Origin: CAZQEZ01 sp964592475
GTDB lineage: Bacteria > Bacteroidota > Bacteroidia > Cytophagales > Cyclobacteriaceae
Direction of reading: 5' to 3'
Length of the DNA stretch: 31,477 bases
NCBI GenBank assembly: GCA_964592475.1
Contig: CAZQEZ010000044.1
Location: forward strand, 1 to 31,477
A program made the position numbers and the translations under genes. The notes beneath the pieces were generated by a model. That model saw nothing but the letters and a program-made list of their open reading frames with translations, had not been told where the DNA came from and ran no database searches. Within the stretch, counting starts at the first letter, position 1. Every line of letters begins with the position of its first letter. Shown piece after piece: positions 24,955-31,477 of this stretch.

Positions 24955-25971
24955 TTACAAATTAAAACTCTCGCGCAATTGATAAGCTTGTCTTATTTTT
25001 TTGATCAGTTCTGCTGATTCCTGGTAATTAAGCGTTTGCTGAGCGTCAGAAAAGGCTTTTTCCGGCTGATGGTGCGATTCGTATATTATACCGTCGGCAC
25101 CAGCCATTACCGCGGCCAGGGTCATTGGCTCTACATGATGACGAATACCAATACCATGTGATGGATCCACAACCACTGGCAAATGGGTTTTTTCATTCAA
25201 AATAGGAACGGCATTTAAATCAAGCGTGTTGCGAGTAGCTTTTTCGTAGGTGCGAATGCCCCGCTCGCACAGAATCAGCTTTTCATTACCACCTGAAAAA
25301 ACATATTCTGCCGAATATAATAACTCTTCAATTGTACCGGAAATACCTCGTTTAATCATCACGGCTTTGTCCACTTTTCCCAGTTCATCTAGCAAATTGA
25401 AATTCTGGGTATTGCGGGCTCCTACTTGAAAAATATCTATATAATCGTACATTTCCTCAATTTGGCTTACCTGCATTACTTCCGTAATTATCTTTATGCC
25501 GGCTTCCTTTGCCAGCTGATGCCAGAGTTTCAACCCTTCTATTCCCATGCCCCGGAAAGAATAGGGCGAACTACGAGGTTTATAAACTCCACCTCGCATA
25601 ATTTTCACATCATTTTCTACCATATGTTGAATGGTACTTTTTATTTGCTCCTCCCCCTCAATAGAACAGGGGCCAGTCATGATAGCCATTGCACCTTCTT
25701 CAATAGACACACCGTCACCTAAATCGATAATGGTAGGCTTAACCTTCCACTTTCTTGATACTAACTTATAGTCGTCTGAAACGCGAAATATATCCGTGAT
25801 TCCTGGCATTTGACCTACCTGGCGAATATCTATTTCTGCTTTGCCAATTCCAATCAAGTAATTACCCTTTTGAGTTGTTACTTCTGTAGTTTTATACTTT
25901 AGGGTTTTTACCTTATCTACAATAGCTTCTTTTTCTACTTGCTTTATTGCTTTGTCTAATTGTATTATCAT
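24955..25971 (-). CDS. aroF: 3-deoxy-7-phosphoheptulonate (DAHP) synthase, type I-beta
   Basis: The enzyme condenses PEP and erythrose-4-phosphate, the first step to aromatic amino acids. The 338-residue protein has an N-terminal ferredoxin-like regulatory domain (about 1-75) of the Thermotoga type and a TIM-barrel catalytic domain (about 85-338). The catalytic domain shows MTGPCSIE, RGGVYKPRSSPYSFRG, FQVGARNTQNF and VVDPSHGIGIRHH, which carry substrate and metal residues. No chorismate mutase domain is attached, unlike the fused versions common in Bacteroidota. Its ATG overlaps the trpA stop by 4 nt and hisH follows after 2 bp. The N-terminal domain suggests feedback control by an aromatic amino acid. 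Confidence 0.95.
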   Translation of the reverse strand: MIIQLDKAIKQVEKEAIVDKVKTLKYKTTEVTTQKGNYLIGIGKAEIDIRQVGQMPGITDIFRVSDDYKLVSRKWKVKPTIIDLGDGVSIEEGAMAIMTGPCSIEGEEQIKSTIQHMVENDVKIMRGGVYKPRSSPYSFRGMGIEGLKLWHQLAKEAGIKIITEVMQVSQIEEMYDYIDIFQVGARNTQNFNLLDELGKVDKAVMIKRGISGTIEELLYSAEYVFSGGNEKLILCERGIRTYEKATRNTLDLNAVPILNEKTHLPVVVDPSHGIGIRHHVEPMTLAAVMAGADGIIYESHHQPEKAFSDAQQTLNYQESAELIKKIRQAYQLRESFNL

Positions 25972-26759
25972 AATCCTTTTACTGATTTGATGTAGCTGAT
26001 AACATCCTCTTTTAAATTATTGCTGTTTTCCAACACTTTTATGAAAGCACTGCCTATAATAGCCCCTGAAGCATATTTACAAGCGGTTTTAAAGGTTTCA
26101 TAATTAGAAATTCCAAAACCGATAAGTTGCGGATTGCGCAATCCATAACTTTTAACTCGGTTAAAATACTCCACCTGTTCATCACTAATATCTTTTTTGG
26201 CTCCGGTAATACTGGCCGAAGAAACCATATAAATAAATCCGTGCGAATTTTCATCAATCAACCGAATGCGTGACTCTGAAGTATGGGGCGTTATCAAAAA
26301 AATATTGTAAATTCCAAATTGGTCAAAGGTAGGCTTATATAGCTCAAGGTAATCTACCATAGGTAAATCAGGTACTATTAATCCATCTATACCTACCCTC
26401 TCACATTCAGCACAAAATTTTTCCAGTCCGTATTGTAAAATAGGATTGAAATAGCCCATCAATATAATGGGAATAGAAACCTTTTGTCTTATATTGGCTA
26501 GTTGCCCAAAAAGCATCTCTACCGTCATTCCATTTTTTAATGCTTTGAAATTGCTTTGCTGTATGGTAGGTCCATCAGCCATAGGATCAGAAAAAGGAAC
26601 ACCTATTTCTATAAAATCAGCACCCCCTTCCTCCAGATATTCCATAATGGCCGGTGTATCATTGACTAGTGGAAAGCCAGCGGTAAAATATACCGAAAGC
26701 AGGTTATCCTTTTTTTCCTGAAATACTTTATCTATTCTATTGGATGTATCAGTTACCAT
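25968..26759 (-). CDS. trpA: Tryptophan synthase alpha subunit
   Basis: TrpA cleaves indole-3-glycerol phosphate and passes indole to TrpB. The 263-residue TIM barrel has catalytic Glu51 (FIEIGVPFSDPMADGPTIQ) and Asp62, the ILMGYFNPI strand, GLIVPDLP and the phosphate-binding GFGIS loop. Normal length. trpB, which nearly always lies directly upstream, is absent; a metallopeptidase gene is there instead, 94 bp away. It is followed by aroF with a 4-nt overlap. A -7-like box and a hairpin lie in its leader. Confidence 0.96.
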   Translation of the reverse strand: MVTDTSNRIDKVFQEKKDNLLSVYFTAGFPLVNDTPAIMEYLEEGGADFIEIGVPFSDPMADGPTIQQSNFKALKNGMTVEMLFGQLANIRQKVSIPIILMGYFNPILQYGLEKFCAECERVGIDGLIVPDLPMVDYLELYKPTFDQFGIYNIFLITPHTSESRIRLIDENSHGFIYMVSSASITGAKKDISDEQVEYFNRVKSYGLRNPQLIGFGISNYETFKTACKYASGAIIGSAFIKVLENSNNLKEDVISYIKSVKGL

Positions 26760-26783
26760 GAAGTTTTGTCTTTAAAAACAAAT

Positions 26784-26824
26784 AGCACACTTTTTTTCAA
26801 GAGTGCGCTTAATGCACAAAGATA
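26784..26824 (-). promoter_or_regulatory. -7-like box and leader/terminator hairpin before trpA
   Basis: On the minus strand a perfect TAnnTTTG match, TATCTTTG (26824-26817), is followed by a hairpin AGCGCACT / AGTGTGCT (8 bp with one G-U, 26809-26784) and a T-rich run (26783-26766). The hairpin may terminate the peptidase transcript, or, if the box is a promoter, form the 5' end of the trpA transcript. No well-spaced -33 TTG is seen. Confidence 0.45.
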
Positions 26825-26853
26825 GGAATAGCTTGCAGAAATTAAAAGTTGAT

Positions 26854-28722
26854 TTATTCAAGCTTTATATTATTATTATCAGTGAACTTATCCGGATATA
26901 ACCCGGGTACCAGGCGCGCACTTTTAATTTCTTTCCTATTGATATTCACCAGATATTCAGCCTTACCATCAGCCCATACTGCTGCCGATTCCTTAATAAT
27001 ATCTGTCTCACCATTTTTCATCGTTACTTCCAGTATAATCGGTATCGGCAATATACCAATCTTTTTTACTACCAAGCCTTTTTTGCTTTCAGTAAGTGCT
27101 AAATCAGGATAACCAAATTCAAAAAACCAGGGTTGCCAAAACCAGGAAAGATCCTGCTTGGCAACATCATTGATGGTATAGAAAAAATCGTGGGAAGATG
27201 GATGTTTTCCCTGCCAGCGACGGGTAAATTCCTGCAATGATTTTTTTAGTATTTCTTCACCTATTATACCTTCTAATACCCGAAAGGCCATTGCAGGCTT
27301 CGTGCTATGGTTTTCGTATAAAGCCATTGTCAACGCTTCTGAAGTAGTCATAATCGGATAATCACTCATAGAGCCAGACTGATTTTTAGCCCACATTTGC
27401 GCTGTCATCGACTTAAATTGTCGGCTTCCGCTTTCGCTTATCATCCCTAAAAATTTGCCATCAAAAAAATCAGCCCACCCTTCATCTAACCAGGTAAATT
27501 TGCGCTCGTTGATACCAAGATAAAATGGAAAATAACTATGGAATATTTCGTGAGCCGTAACTATAATATTAAATGGCGCATTAAATTCAAAATTATTGGC
27601 CATCATCGGGTACTCCATACCACCCGGAAAAGCAATAGAATTCCAGGCATTAACAGTGGTATGGTGGGAATAAGGATATGGAATTGCGGGATTATTTAAA
27701 CTAAAAAACTCTACTGATGCTTTAGCAAAATCAATAACATTCTCATTGACACTCTTCTTGTTTCGCGGATAAACGCTATTAACAACTGCCATTTCGCCTT
27801 CTTCATTGGTTTTAGCCAATGTAGCTTTCCACAAAGAATTACTGCTGGCACTCCAGGCAAAATCACAAATATTGGTAGCAGTATAATGCCAGGTACTATT
27901 CTTTAACAAGCCTCCCTCTCTCAAATCCGAATCATTAACTACAATAACTACTGAATCCGGGTTTACCATTTCTAGTCTTTTAAGCATTTTATTGCTGTAC
28001 ACTTCTTCAGCATTTAGTAAATCTCCCGTGGCCCAAACATAATATCCATCAGGCACTTTAATGGTCACGTCAAAATCATTAAAATCATTATAAAATTCCG
28101 GAACCGCTACATATTGTTGCATGTCCCAACCAAACAAATCATCATAAACTGAAATTTGCGGATACCAATAACCGATGAAAAAAGTTGAATCTTCTTTTAC
28201 TCCTTGTCGCAAACCTTCTTTTGGCAAAGGGTATTCCCACTCAATGCCAAGCTCCAAAGATTTGCCGGGCTCTAATTGATCAAAGAGCGGGATAGTCATA
28301 ACGGTGCCGTTAATATTGATAGAACGCGAATTGATATCACGATTTTTCCCATTGATAGTTAAGTTTGATAATTGCATACCGGCATGAATATCACCTTCGG
28401 CGAGGGTGCGTTTTCTCATGGCTGCTTTTTGATATATATTTTGATACAGTCGTATTACAATTTTATTCAATGTATTCGGGCTATTGTTGAAATAGGTTAT
28501 GGTTTCTTTACCTTTAATGCTTTGTTGTGCAGCTAACAACTCTGCTTCTATTTCGTATTCGGCGCGGTTTTGCCAATACTTTTCACCTGGCAACCCTAAA
28601 TTTGTACGGGTACCATTAATGTTACCATTGCTTATTTCCGTGGGAACATAAAGCTCTTGAGCTATCAACTGACTAGTTTGTAATAATGAGACTATCAAAA
28701 ATGAGGTTAAAAATAATTTCAT
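26854..28722 (-). CDS. Secreted M1-family metallopeptidase
   Basis: The 622-residue protein has a signal peptide (MKLFLTSFLIVSLLQTSQLIAQ) and the aminopeptidase N-like layout: N-terminal beta domain (about 30-270) and zinc catalytic domain (about 300-540). The zinc site is HEIFH (391-395) with Glu414 in WLDEGWADFF. The exopeptidase signature GAMEN is FPGGMEYPMM (366-375), so Asn is replaced by Tyr and the substrate may differ from ordinary aminopeptidase substrates. No type IX sorting domain is seen at the C-terminus (LYPDKFTDNN). Its ATG overlaps the stop of a decayed reading frame upstream (28719-28883). Periplasmic or surface peptide degradation is likely. Confidence 0.92.
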   Translation of the reverse strand: MKLFLTSFLIVSLLQTSQLIAQELYVPTEISNGNINGTRTNLGLPGEKYWQNRAEYEIEAELLAAQQSIKGKETITYFNNSPNTLNKIVIRLYQNIYQKAAMRKRTLAEGDIHAGMQLSNLTINGKNRDINSRSININGTVMTIPLFDQLEPGKSLELGIEWEYPLPKEGLRQGVKEDSTFFIGYWYPQISVYDDLFGWDMQQYVAVPEFYNDFNDFDVTIKVPDGYYVWATGDLLNAEEVYSNKMLKRLEMVNPDSVVIVVNDSDLREGGLLKNSTWHYTATNICDFAWSASSNSLWKATLAKTNEEGEMAVVNSVYPRNKKSVNENVIDFAKASVEFFSLNNPAIPYPYSHHTTVNAWNSIAFPGGMEYPMMANNFEFNAPFNIIVTAHEIFHSYFPFYLGINERKFTWLDEGWADFFDGKFLGMISESGSRQFKSMTAQMWAKNQSGSMSDYPIMTTSEALTMALYENHSTKPAMAFRVLEGIIGEEILKKSLQEFTRRWQGKHPSSHDFFYTINDVAKQDLSWFWQPWFFEFGYPDLALTESKKGLVVKKIGILPIPIILEVTMKNGETDIIKESAAVWADGKAEYLVNINRKEIKSARLVPGLYPDKFTDNNNIKLE

Positions 28723-28883
28723 GGGCTATAATTAAAATTTATGAGCAACACCAATAAGTAAAAACAAAGAAATATGTCTTCAATCATAAAACTAAAATCT
28801 AAAACATTAAAGTTAGTTCTCTGACCCGAAAATCTCCCACTGTAAAAAATATCGATATTCTCGTTAATTCTATAATTGATCAG
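28719..28883 (-). pseudogene. Relic: C-terminus of an outer-membrane beta-barrel gene, frameshifted
   Basis: A 54-codon open frame on the minus strand, without a start codon and bounded upstream by stops, reads LINYRINENIDIFYSGRFSG and then QRTNFNVLDFSFMIEDIFL, a beta-strand pattern. After a run of five T the frame drifts into LLVLLINF. Adding one T there would give FLLIGVAHKF and then a stop at 28734-28732: a classical barrel C-terminus with terminal Phe. So one base was probably lost in a T homopolymer. The rest of the gene is missing. I do not recognise the family. Confidence 0.5.
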
Positions 28884-28960
28884 TTATTAATTTTGTTAGT
28901 AGATTTTACTAAAATGGTGATTATTGTAATGTTTGTCTATTTTATATTAAACATATTACG

Positions 28961-29089
28961 CTACTTACAACAAATATTTTTTCCAGCAAAAACGAGATGG
29001 TCTTCTGCGCATACTTCTCCGCAATGATAGCATTTGGCTGTTTTTTGTTCCTGCTTATGCTCAATTATTTTATGCTTTTTAACAATCAA
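28961..29089 (-). pseudogene. Relic: N-terminal metal-binding domain of a CcoI/FixI-type P-type ATPase
   Basis: A 42-codon frame on the minus strand reads KTAKCYHCGEVCAEDHLVFA then GKNICCK and a TAG stop. This matches the cysteine-rich N-terminus of Bacteroidota copper-exporting ATPases of the CcoI/FixI group (CYHCG-x-C, then GK-x-FCC-x-GC), cut just before the GC. No ATG is upstream; only a TTG at 29089. No ATPase domain follows. The plus-strand frame opposite it (28997-29179) is an antisense shadow. Fragment call is from motif recognition, not a search. Confidence 0.6.
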
Positions 29090-29163
29090 ATGCTAAAAAT
29101 AGGTAAATATTATATTTTTAAAAACAATCGGATAAGTGAAAGGAGGGAATTAAGGGAAACAAA

Positions 29164-29186
29164 AAGGTGGTCAACATGACCACCTT
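29164..29186 (-). terminator. Rho-independent terminator of the Hc1-like gene
   Basis: A perfect 10-bp stem (AAGGTGGTCA / TGACCACCTT) with a 3-nt loop lies 6 bp beyond the stop of the 29193-29366 gene. On the minus strand it is followed by TTTTTGTTT. Confidence 0.85.
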
Positions 29187-29192
29187 GATTTC

Positions 29193-29366
29193 TTACGAGT
29201 TTTTCTTGGACTGAACCTCGAGTCTGATTTCTTGTGCCAGGTTTTTTAAATCTTGCATTCCTTTTCTGACACGGGTGCCAGCCGCATTATTTTCTTTTTC
29301 GTAAAATTTTTCAAAATCACCTTCTAATGACATGACCAACTCTCTTAGTTCATCGAATCTTTTCAT
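29193..29366 (-). CDS. Hc1-like small histone H1-type protein
   Basis: The 57-residue product starts MKRFDELRELVMSLEGDFEK and contains FYEKENNAAGTRVRKGMQDL and KNLAQEIRLEVQ, ending SKKNS. This is the short protein annotated as histone H1 / Hc1 family throughout Bacteroidota. These are small, abundant proteins related to the N-terminal part of chlamydial Hc1; most lack the long Lys/Ala tail that binds DNA, so a DNA-compacting role is not proven. The gene has its own strong terminator and is 42 bp downstream of the PLP synthase gene. It is easily missed because it is short. ATG at 29366 is the only start that fits. Confidence 0.88.
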   Translation of the reverse strand: MKRFDELRELVMSLEGDFEKFYEKENNAAGTRVRKGMQDLKNLAQEIRLEVQSKKNS

Positions 29367-29408
29367 AAATGTTGTTTTATTAGTTATTGAAAATTTATTT
29401 ACGATAAT

Positions 29409-30659
29409 TTAATGAGGAATTACATCCTCCAACCCTTCACGCTGATATTCGCCACGTTTTAATTTTCCACTTATAGCGTCAAAAGCAGCAATGGTATCTT
29501 CTACATCCTTTTCAGTATGTGCCGCAGTAGGTATTAATCTTAATAAGATTGTACCCTTTGGAACCATAGGAAAAATAACCACTGAACAAAAAACGTTATA
29601 AGTTTCACGAATATCCATGATCAAGTTACCAGCTTCAACTATTCCTCCACTTAGGAATACAGGTGTAACTGGCGATTGTGTAGTACCTATATTATAGCCT
29701 CTTTCACGTAATCCATTTTGTAGTCCATTCACAACTTTCCAAAGATTTTCTTTATGTTCTGGTTGAGTACGTAAAAGTTCAAGCCTTTTAAGATTACCAA
29801 TTACTAAAGGCATGGGCAAAGACTTTGCAAATAATTGTGAACGGTTAGTATACTTCATATATTCAATTATTTCTTTATTTCCTGCTACAAACGCTCCAAT
29901 GCTTGCCATGGATTTGGCGAAAGTAGAAAAATAAAGATCGACTTCGTCCTGAACCCCAAACAACTCACCACATCCGGCACCTGTTTTACCCATAGTACCA
30001 AATCCATGGGCATCATCTAATAATAATCTAAATTGGTACTTCTTTTTAAGTTCAATAATTTTATCAAGCTTGCCCACATTACCAGACATACCAAATACGC
30101 CTTCGGTAATTACTAATATTCCACCACCAGTTTCTTCTGTAATCTTTTGAGCTCTCTCTAATGATTTTTCGAAGCTCTCCATATCGTTATGAGTGTAGGC
30201 AAATCTTTTTCCTATGTGTAAACGTACCCCATTTACAATACATGCATGAGACTCTGCATCATAAACAATTACATCTTTTCTATCTACCAATGCATCAATC
30301 ATGGTTTCGATACCCTGGAATCCAAAATTCAACAAATTGGCACTTTCTTTATTTACAAATTCTGCCAATTCTCTTTCCAACTGCTCATGATAACTTGTGT
30401 TACCTGTCATTATTCTAGCGCCCATTGGATAAGCCAAACCCCAATCTTTTGCAGCCTCTGCATCTACTTTTCTTACTTCAGGATGGTTTGCCAGTCCTAA
30501 ATAGTTATTGATACTCCAAGTAAGTACTTCCCGTCCTTGAAACATCATACGAGAAGCAATTTCACCCTCTAATTTTGGAAACATGAAATAACCCTCTTCC
30601 ACATTGTGGTACATTCCAAGAGGACTTTTATCCATTGTCAGTTTATCAAAAATATCCAC
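29409..30659 (-). CDS. Alpha-oxoamine synthase: serine palmitoyltransferase or cysteate acyltransferase
   Basis: The 416-residue PLP enzyme belongs to the family of serine palmitoyltransferase, KBL and AONS. It condenses an acyl thioester with an amino acid. Visible residues: stacking His138 in DAESHACIVNG, Asp216 and His218 in LLDDAHGFGTMG, and PLP Lys249 in STFAKSMAS. In Bacteroidota such enzymes start either sphingolipid synthesis (serine) or sulfonolipid/capnine synthesis (cysteate); Cytophagales often make the latter. Sequence alone does not decide here. The start codon is GTG at 30659; the next ATG is at residue 9. A -7-like TAATTTTG lies at 30729-30736 on the minus strand. Confidence 0.9.
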   Translation of the reverse strand: MDIFDKLTMDKSPLGMYHNVEEGYFMFPKLEGEIASRMMFQGREVLTWSINNYLGLANHPEVRKVDAEAAKDWGLAYPMGARIMTGNTSYHEQLERELAEFVNKESANLLNFGFQGIETMIDALVDRKDVIVYDAESHACIVNGVRLHIGKRFAYTHNDMESFEKSLERAQKITEETGGGILVITEGVFGMSGNVGKLDKIIELKKKYQFRLLLDDAHGFGTMGKTGAGCGELFGVQDEVDLYFSTFAKSMASIGAFVAGNKEIIEYMKYTNRSQLFAKSLPMPLVIGNLKRLELLRTQPEHKENLWKVVNGLQNGLRERGYNIGTTQSPVTPVFLSGGIVEAGNLIMDIRETYNVFCSVVIFPMVPKGTILLRLIPTAAHTEKDVEDTIAAFDAISGKLKRGEYQREGLEDVIPH

Positions 30660-30874
30660 TTTACTATCTTTTTAAATTAATAATCAATTTTTTCTTATCC
30701 TATTTCTAAATGAACTATTTTAATAATCCAAAATTATACCTTTTTAGCTAAAAAATGGAATGTTTTGCCTAAATAATAAATAGTCAGGCTTTATCTTAAA
30801 ACATCTCATCAAGATTGAATAAATATATTAGTTGTTATTTCTTTGTTTATTAAAAATGTTATAATAGATTTCAA

Positions 30875-31012
30875 GTGTGGTATATTAATATCCGCCTTTT
30901 TGTTATTCTTTCCGCAATCATGCTAGTCACGCTCTATTTTGTTACCAAGTTAGATTGCCACACCAAAGTAGATGAGGCATATGAAGAACCCGATGCCATT
31001 AGAAAAGGCTGA
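30875..31012 (+). CDS. Doubtful small ORF with one membrane helix
   Basis: A 45-codon frame from GTG at 30875 (or 30 codons from ATG at 30920) encodes a basic start, one hydrophobic helix (LFVILSAIMLVTLYFVT) and an acidic tail (KVDEAYEEPDAIRKG). It lies in the 411-bp gap between the divergent PLP synthase and the DUF4251 gene. No ribosome-binding site is clear. Positive-inside charge order and a tail unlike random AT-rich sequence favour a real peptide or a gene relic. The rest of the gap (30660-30874) shows nothing coding. Confidence 0.3.
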   Translation: MWYINIRLFVILSAIMLVTLYFVTKLDCHTKVDEAYEEPDAIRKG

Positions 31013-31070
31013 AAATCTGCATCTTGGCATGAGATTTGAATAAACCTATTGAATCATAAATTGTAAAAAC

Positions 31071-31477
31071 ATGAAAAATATAATGATAATAATGGCTTTT
31101 GTTGCCATACCTTTATTTTCACAGGCACAATTTAATCCTGAAATAGCAAAAGAGAAAACTAAAAAAGAAATAAAAGAAGAGAAAAGACGAGAAAGGCAAA
31201 AAATAGCTGAAGCGATTAAAAATGTAATGGAGGAAAAACAATTTGTATTAGAGGCAGATATGATATTTAACAGATATGGTCAGTCATTTCCAGTTGCTAG
31301 AAACATAAATTTTATTATGGTTGATAGTACTCAAGCCACCATTCAACTTGGCTCAGCTAATAGAATAGGTTGGAATGGTGTAGGCGGTGTTACAATTCAG
31401 GGAAATATAACCAAATATGATATTTCTATGAATAAAAGAAAAGACAATGTAAGTCTAACCTTTTTTGTACTATCCAA
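31071..31477 (+). CDS. DUF4251-family secreted protein (cut by window edge)
   Basis: The visible 135 residues begin with a signal peptide (MKNIMIIMAFVAIPLFSQAQ), then a Lys/Glu-rich helix (about 25-58) and the DUF4251 domain. Its marks are FVLEADMIFNRYGQSFPVAR, NFIMVDSTQATIQLGS and GWNGVGGVTIQGNITKYDI. DUF4251 proteins are small exported Bacteroidota proteins of unknown function, usually about 170-190 residues, so perhaps 40 residues are missing. ATG at 31071 is the start because it opens the signal peptide. Confidence 0.85.
   Translation, partial: MKNIMIIMAFVAIPLFSQAQFNPEIAKEKTKKEIKEEKRRERQKIAEAIKNVMEEKQFVLEADMIFNRYGQSFPVARNINFIMVDSTQATIQLGSANRIGWNGVGGVTIQGNITKYDISMNKRKDNVSLTFFVLS

Noticed and set aside
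28997..29179. Plus-strand 60-codon frame with hydrophobic stretch
   Set aside because: It is antisense to the ATPase relic and runs into the terminator stem of the Hc1-like gene; the hydrophobic run is the complement of Lys/Gln/Glu codons.

Overview
The window looks like chromosome of a low-GC Bacteroidota, most likely a Cytophagales-type bacterium. The basis is the gene content: a SiaC/SiaB module, LVIVD-repeat lipoproteins, a DUF4251 protein, an Hc1-like mini-histone, a MarC protein, a DUF4260 protein and an alpha-oxoamine synthase of the serine-palmitoyl/cysteate-acyl transferase type. Shine-Dalgarno sequences are weak or absent, lipoboxes are followed by Ser/Asn residues, and one clear TTG-N17-TAnnTTTG promoter is present. 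I see no tRNA or rRNA gene, no CRISPR array, no insertion sequence and no prophage gene.

Region 1 (1-7043, all minus strand) is the most interesting part. It is a compact run cheR, cheB, a membrane GAF protein, a large receptor-type PP2C (SpoIIE) phosphatase, a SiaB-type kinase, a SiaC-type phosphoprotein and the start of a TerB-like gene. ATGA overlaps and short gaps indicate one operon. It couples a chemoreceptor methylation/demethylation pair to a SiaABC-like partner switch, with no CheA, CheW, classical chemoreceptor or diguanylate cyclase in view. A 377-bp gap lies upstream of cheR.

Region 2 (7421-11645, minus) holds housekeeping genes: trmN6, a small beta-barrel protein, an orphan HepT-like protein with a degraded RNase motif, rnhA, marC, a class V aminotransferase and aroQ. 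The last four are almost fused end to end. xerD (11728-12627) is divergent from aroQ. Region 3 (12726-15861, minus) is an overlapping set of DUF4260, a sodium:solute symporter and murB.

Region 4 (15965-21851, plus) starts with a three-gene envelope operon: two lipoproteins that together make what is usually one LVIVD-repeat protein, followed by a beta-barrel protein. It ends with a full-length cobalamin-dependent methionine synthase. Region 5 (22118-24370) holds a TPR protein, an inositol-monophosphatase-family protein and a lipoprotein of unknown function.

Region 6 (24371-28722, minus) is an M1-family metallopeptidase followed by trpA-aroF-hisH. These are three amino-acid biosynthesis genes separated from their usual partners trpB and hisF. 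Between the peptidase and the Hc1-like gene (28719-29089) lie two gene relics that have not been annotated as genes: the frameshifted C-terminus of a beta-barrel protein, and the cysteine-rich N-terminus of a CcoI/FixI-type copper ATPase. The right end carries the Hc1-like gene, the sphingolipid/sulfonolipid synthase gene, a doubtful small membrane ORF and a DUF4251 protein cut by the window edge.
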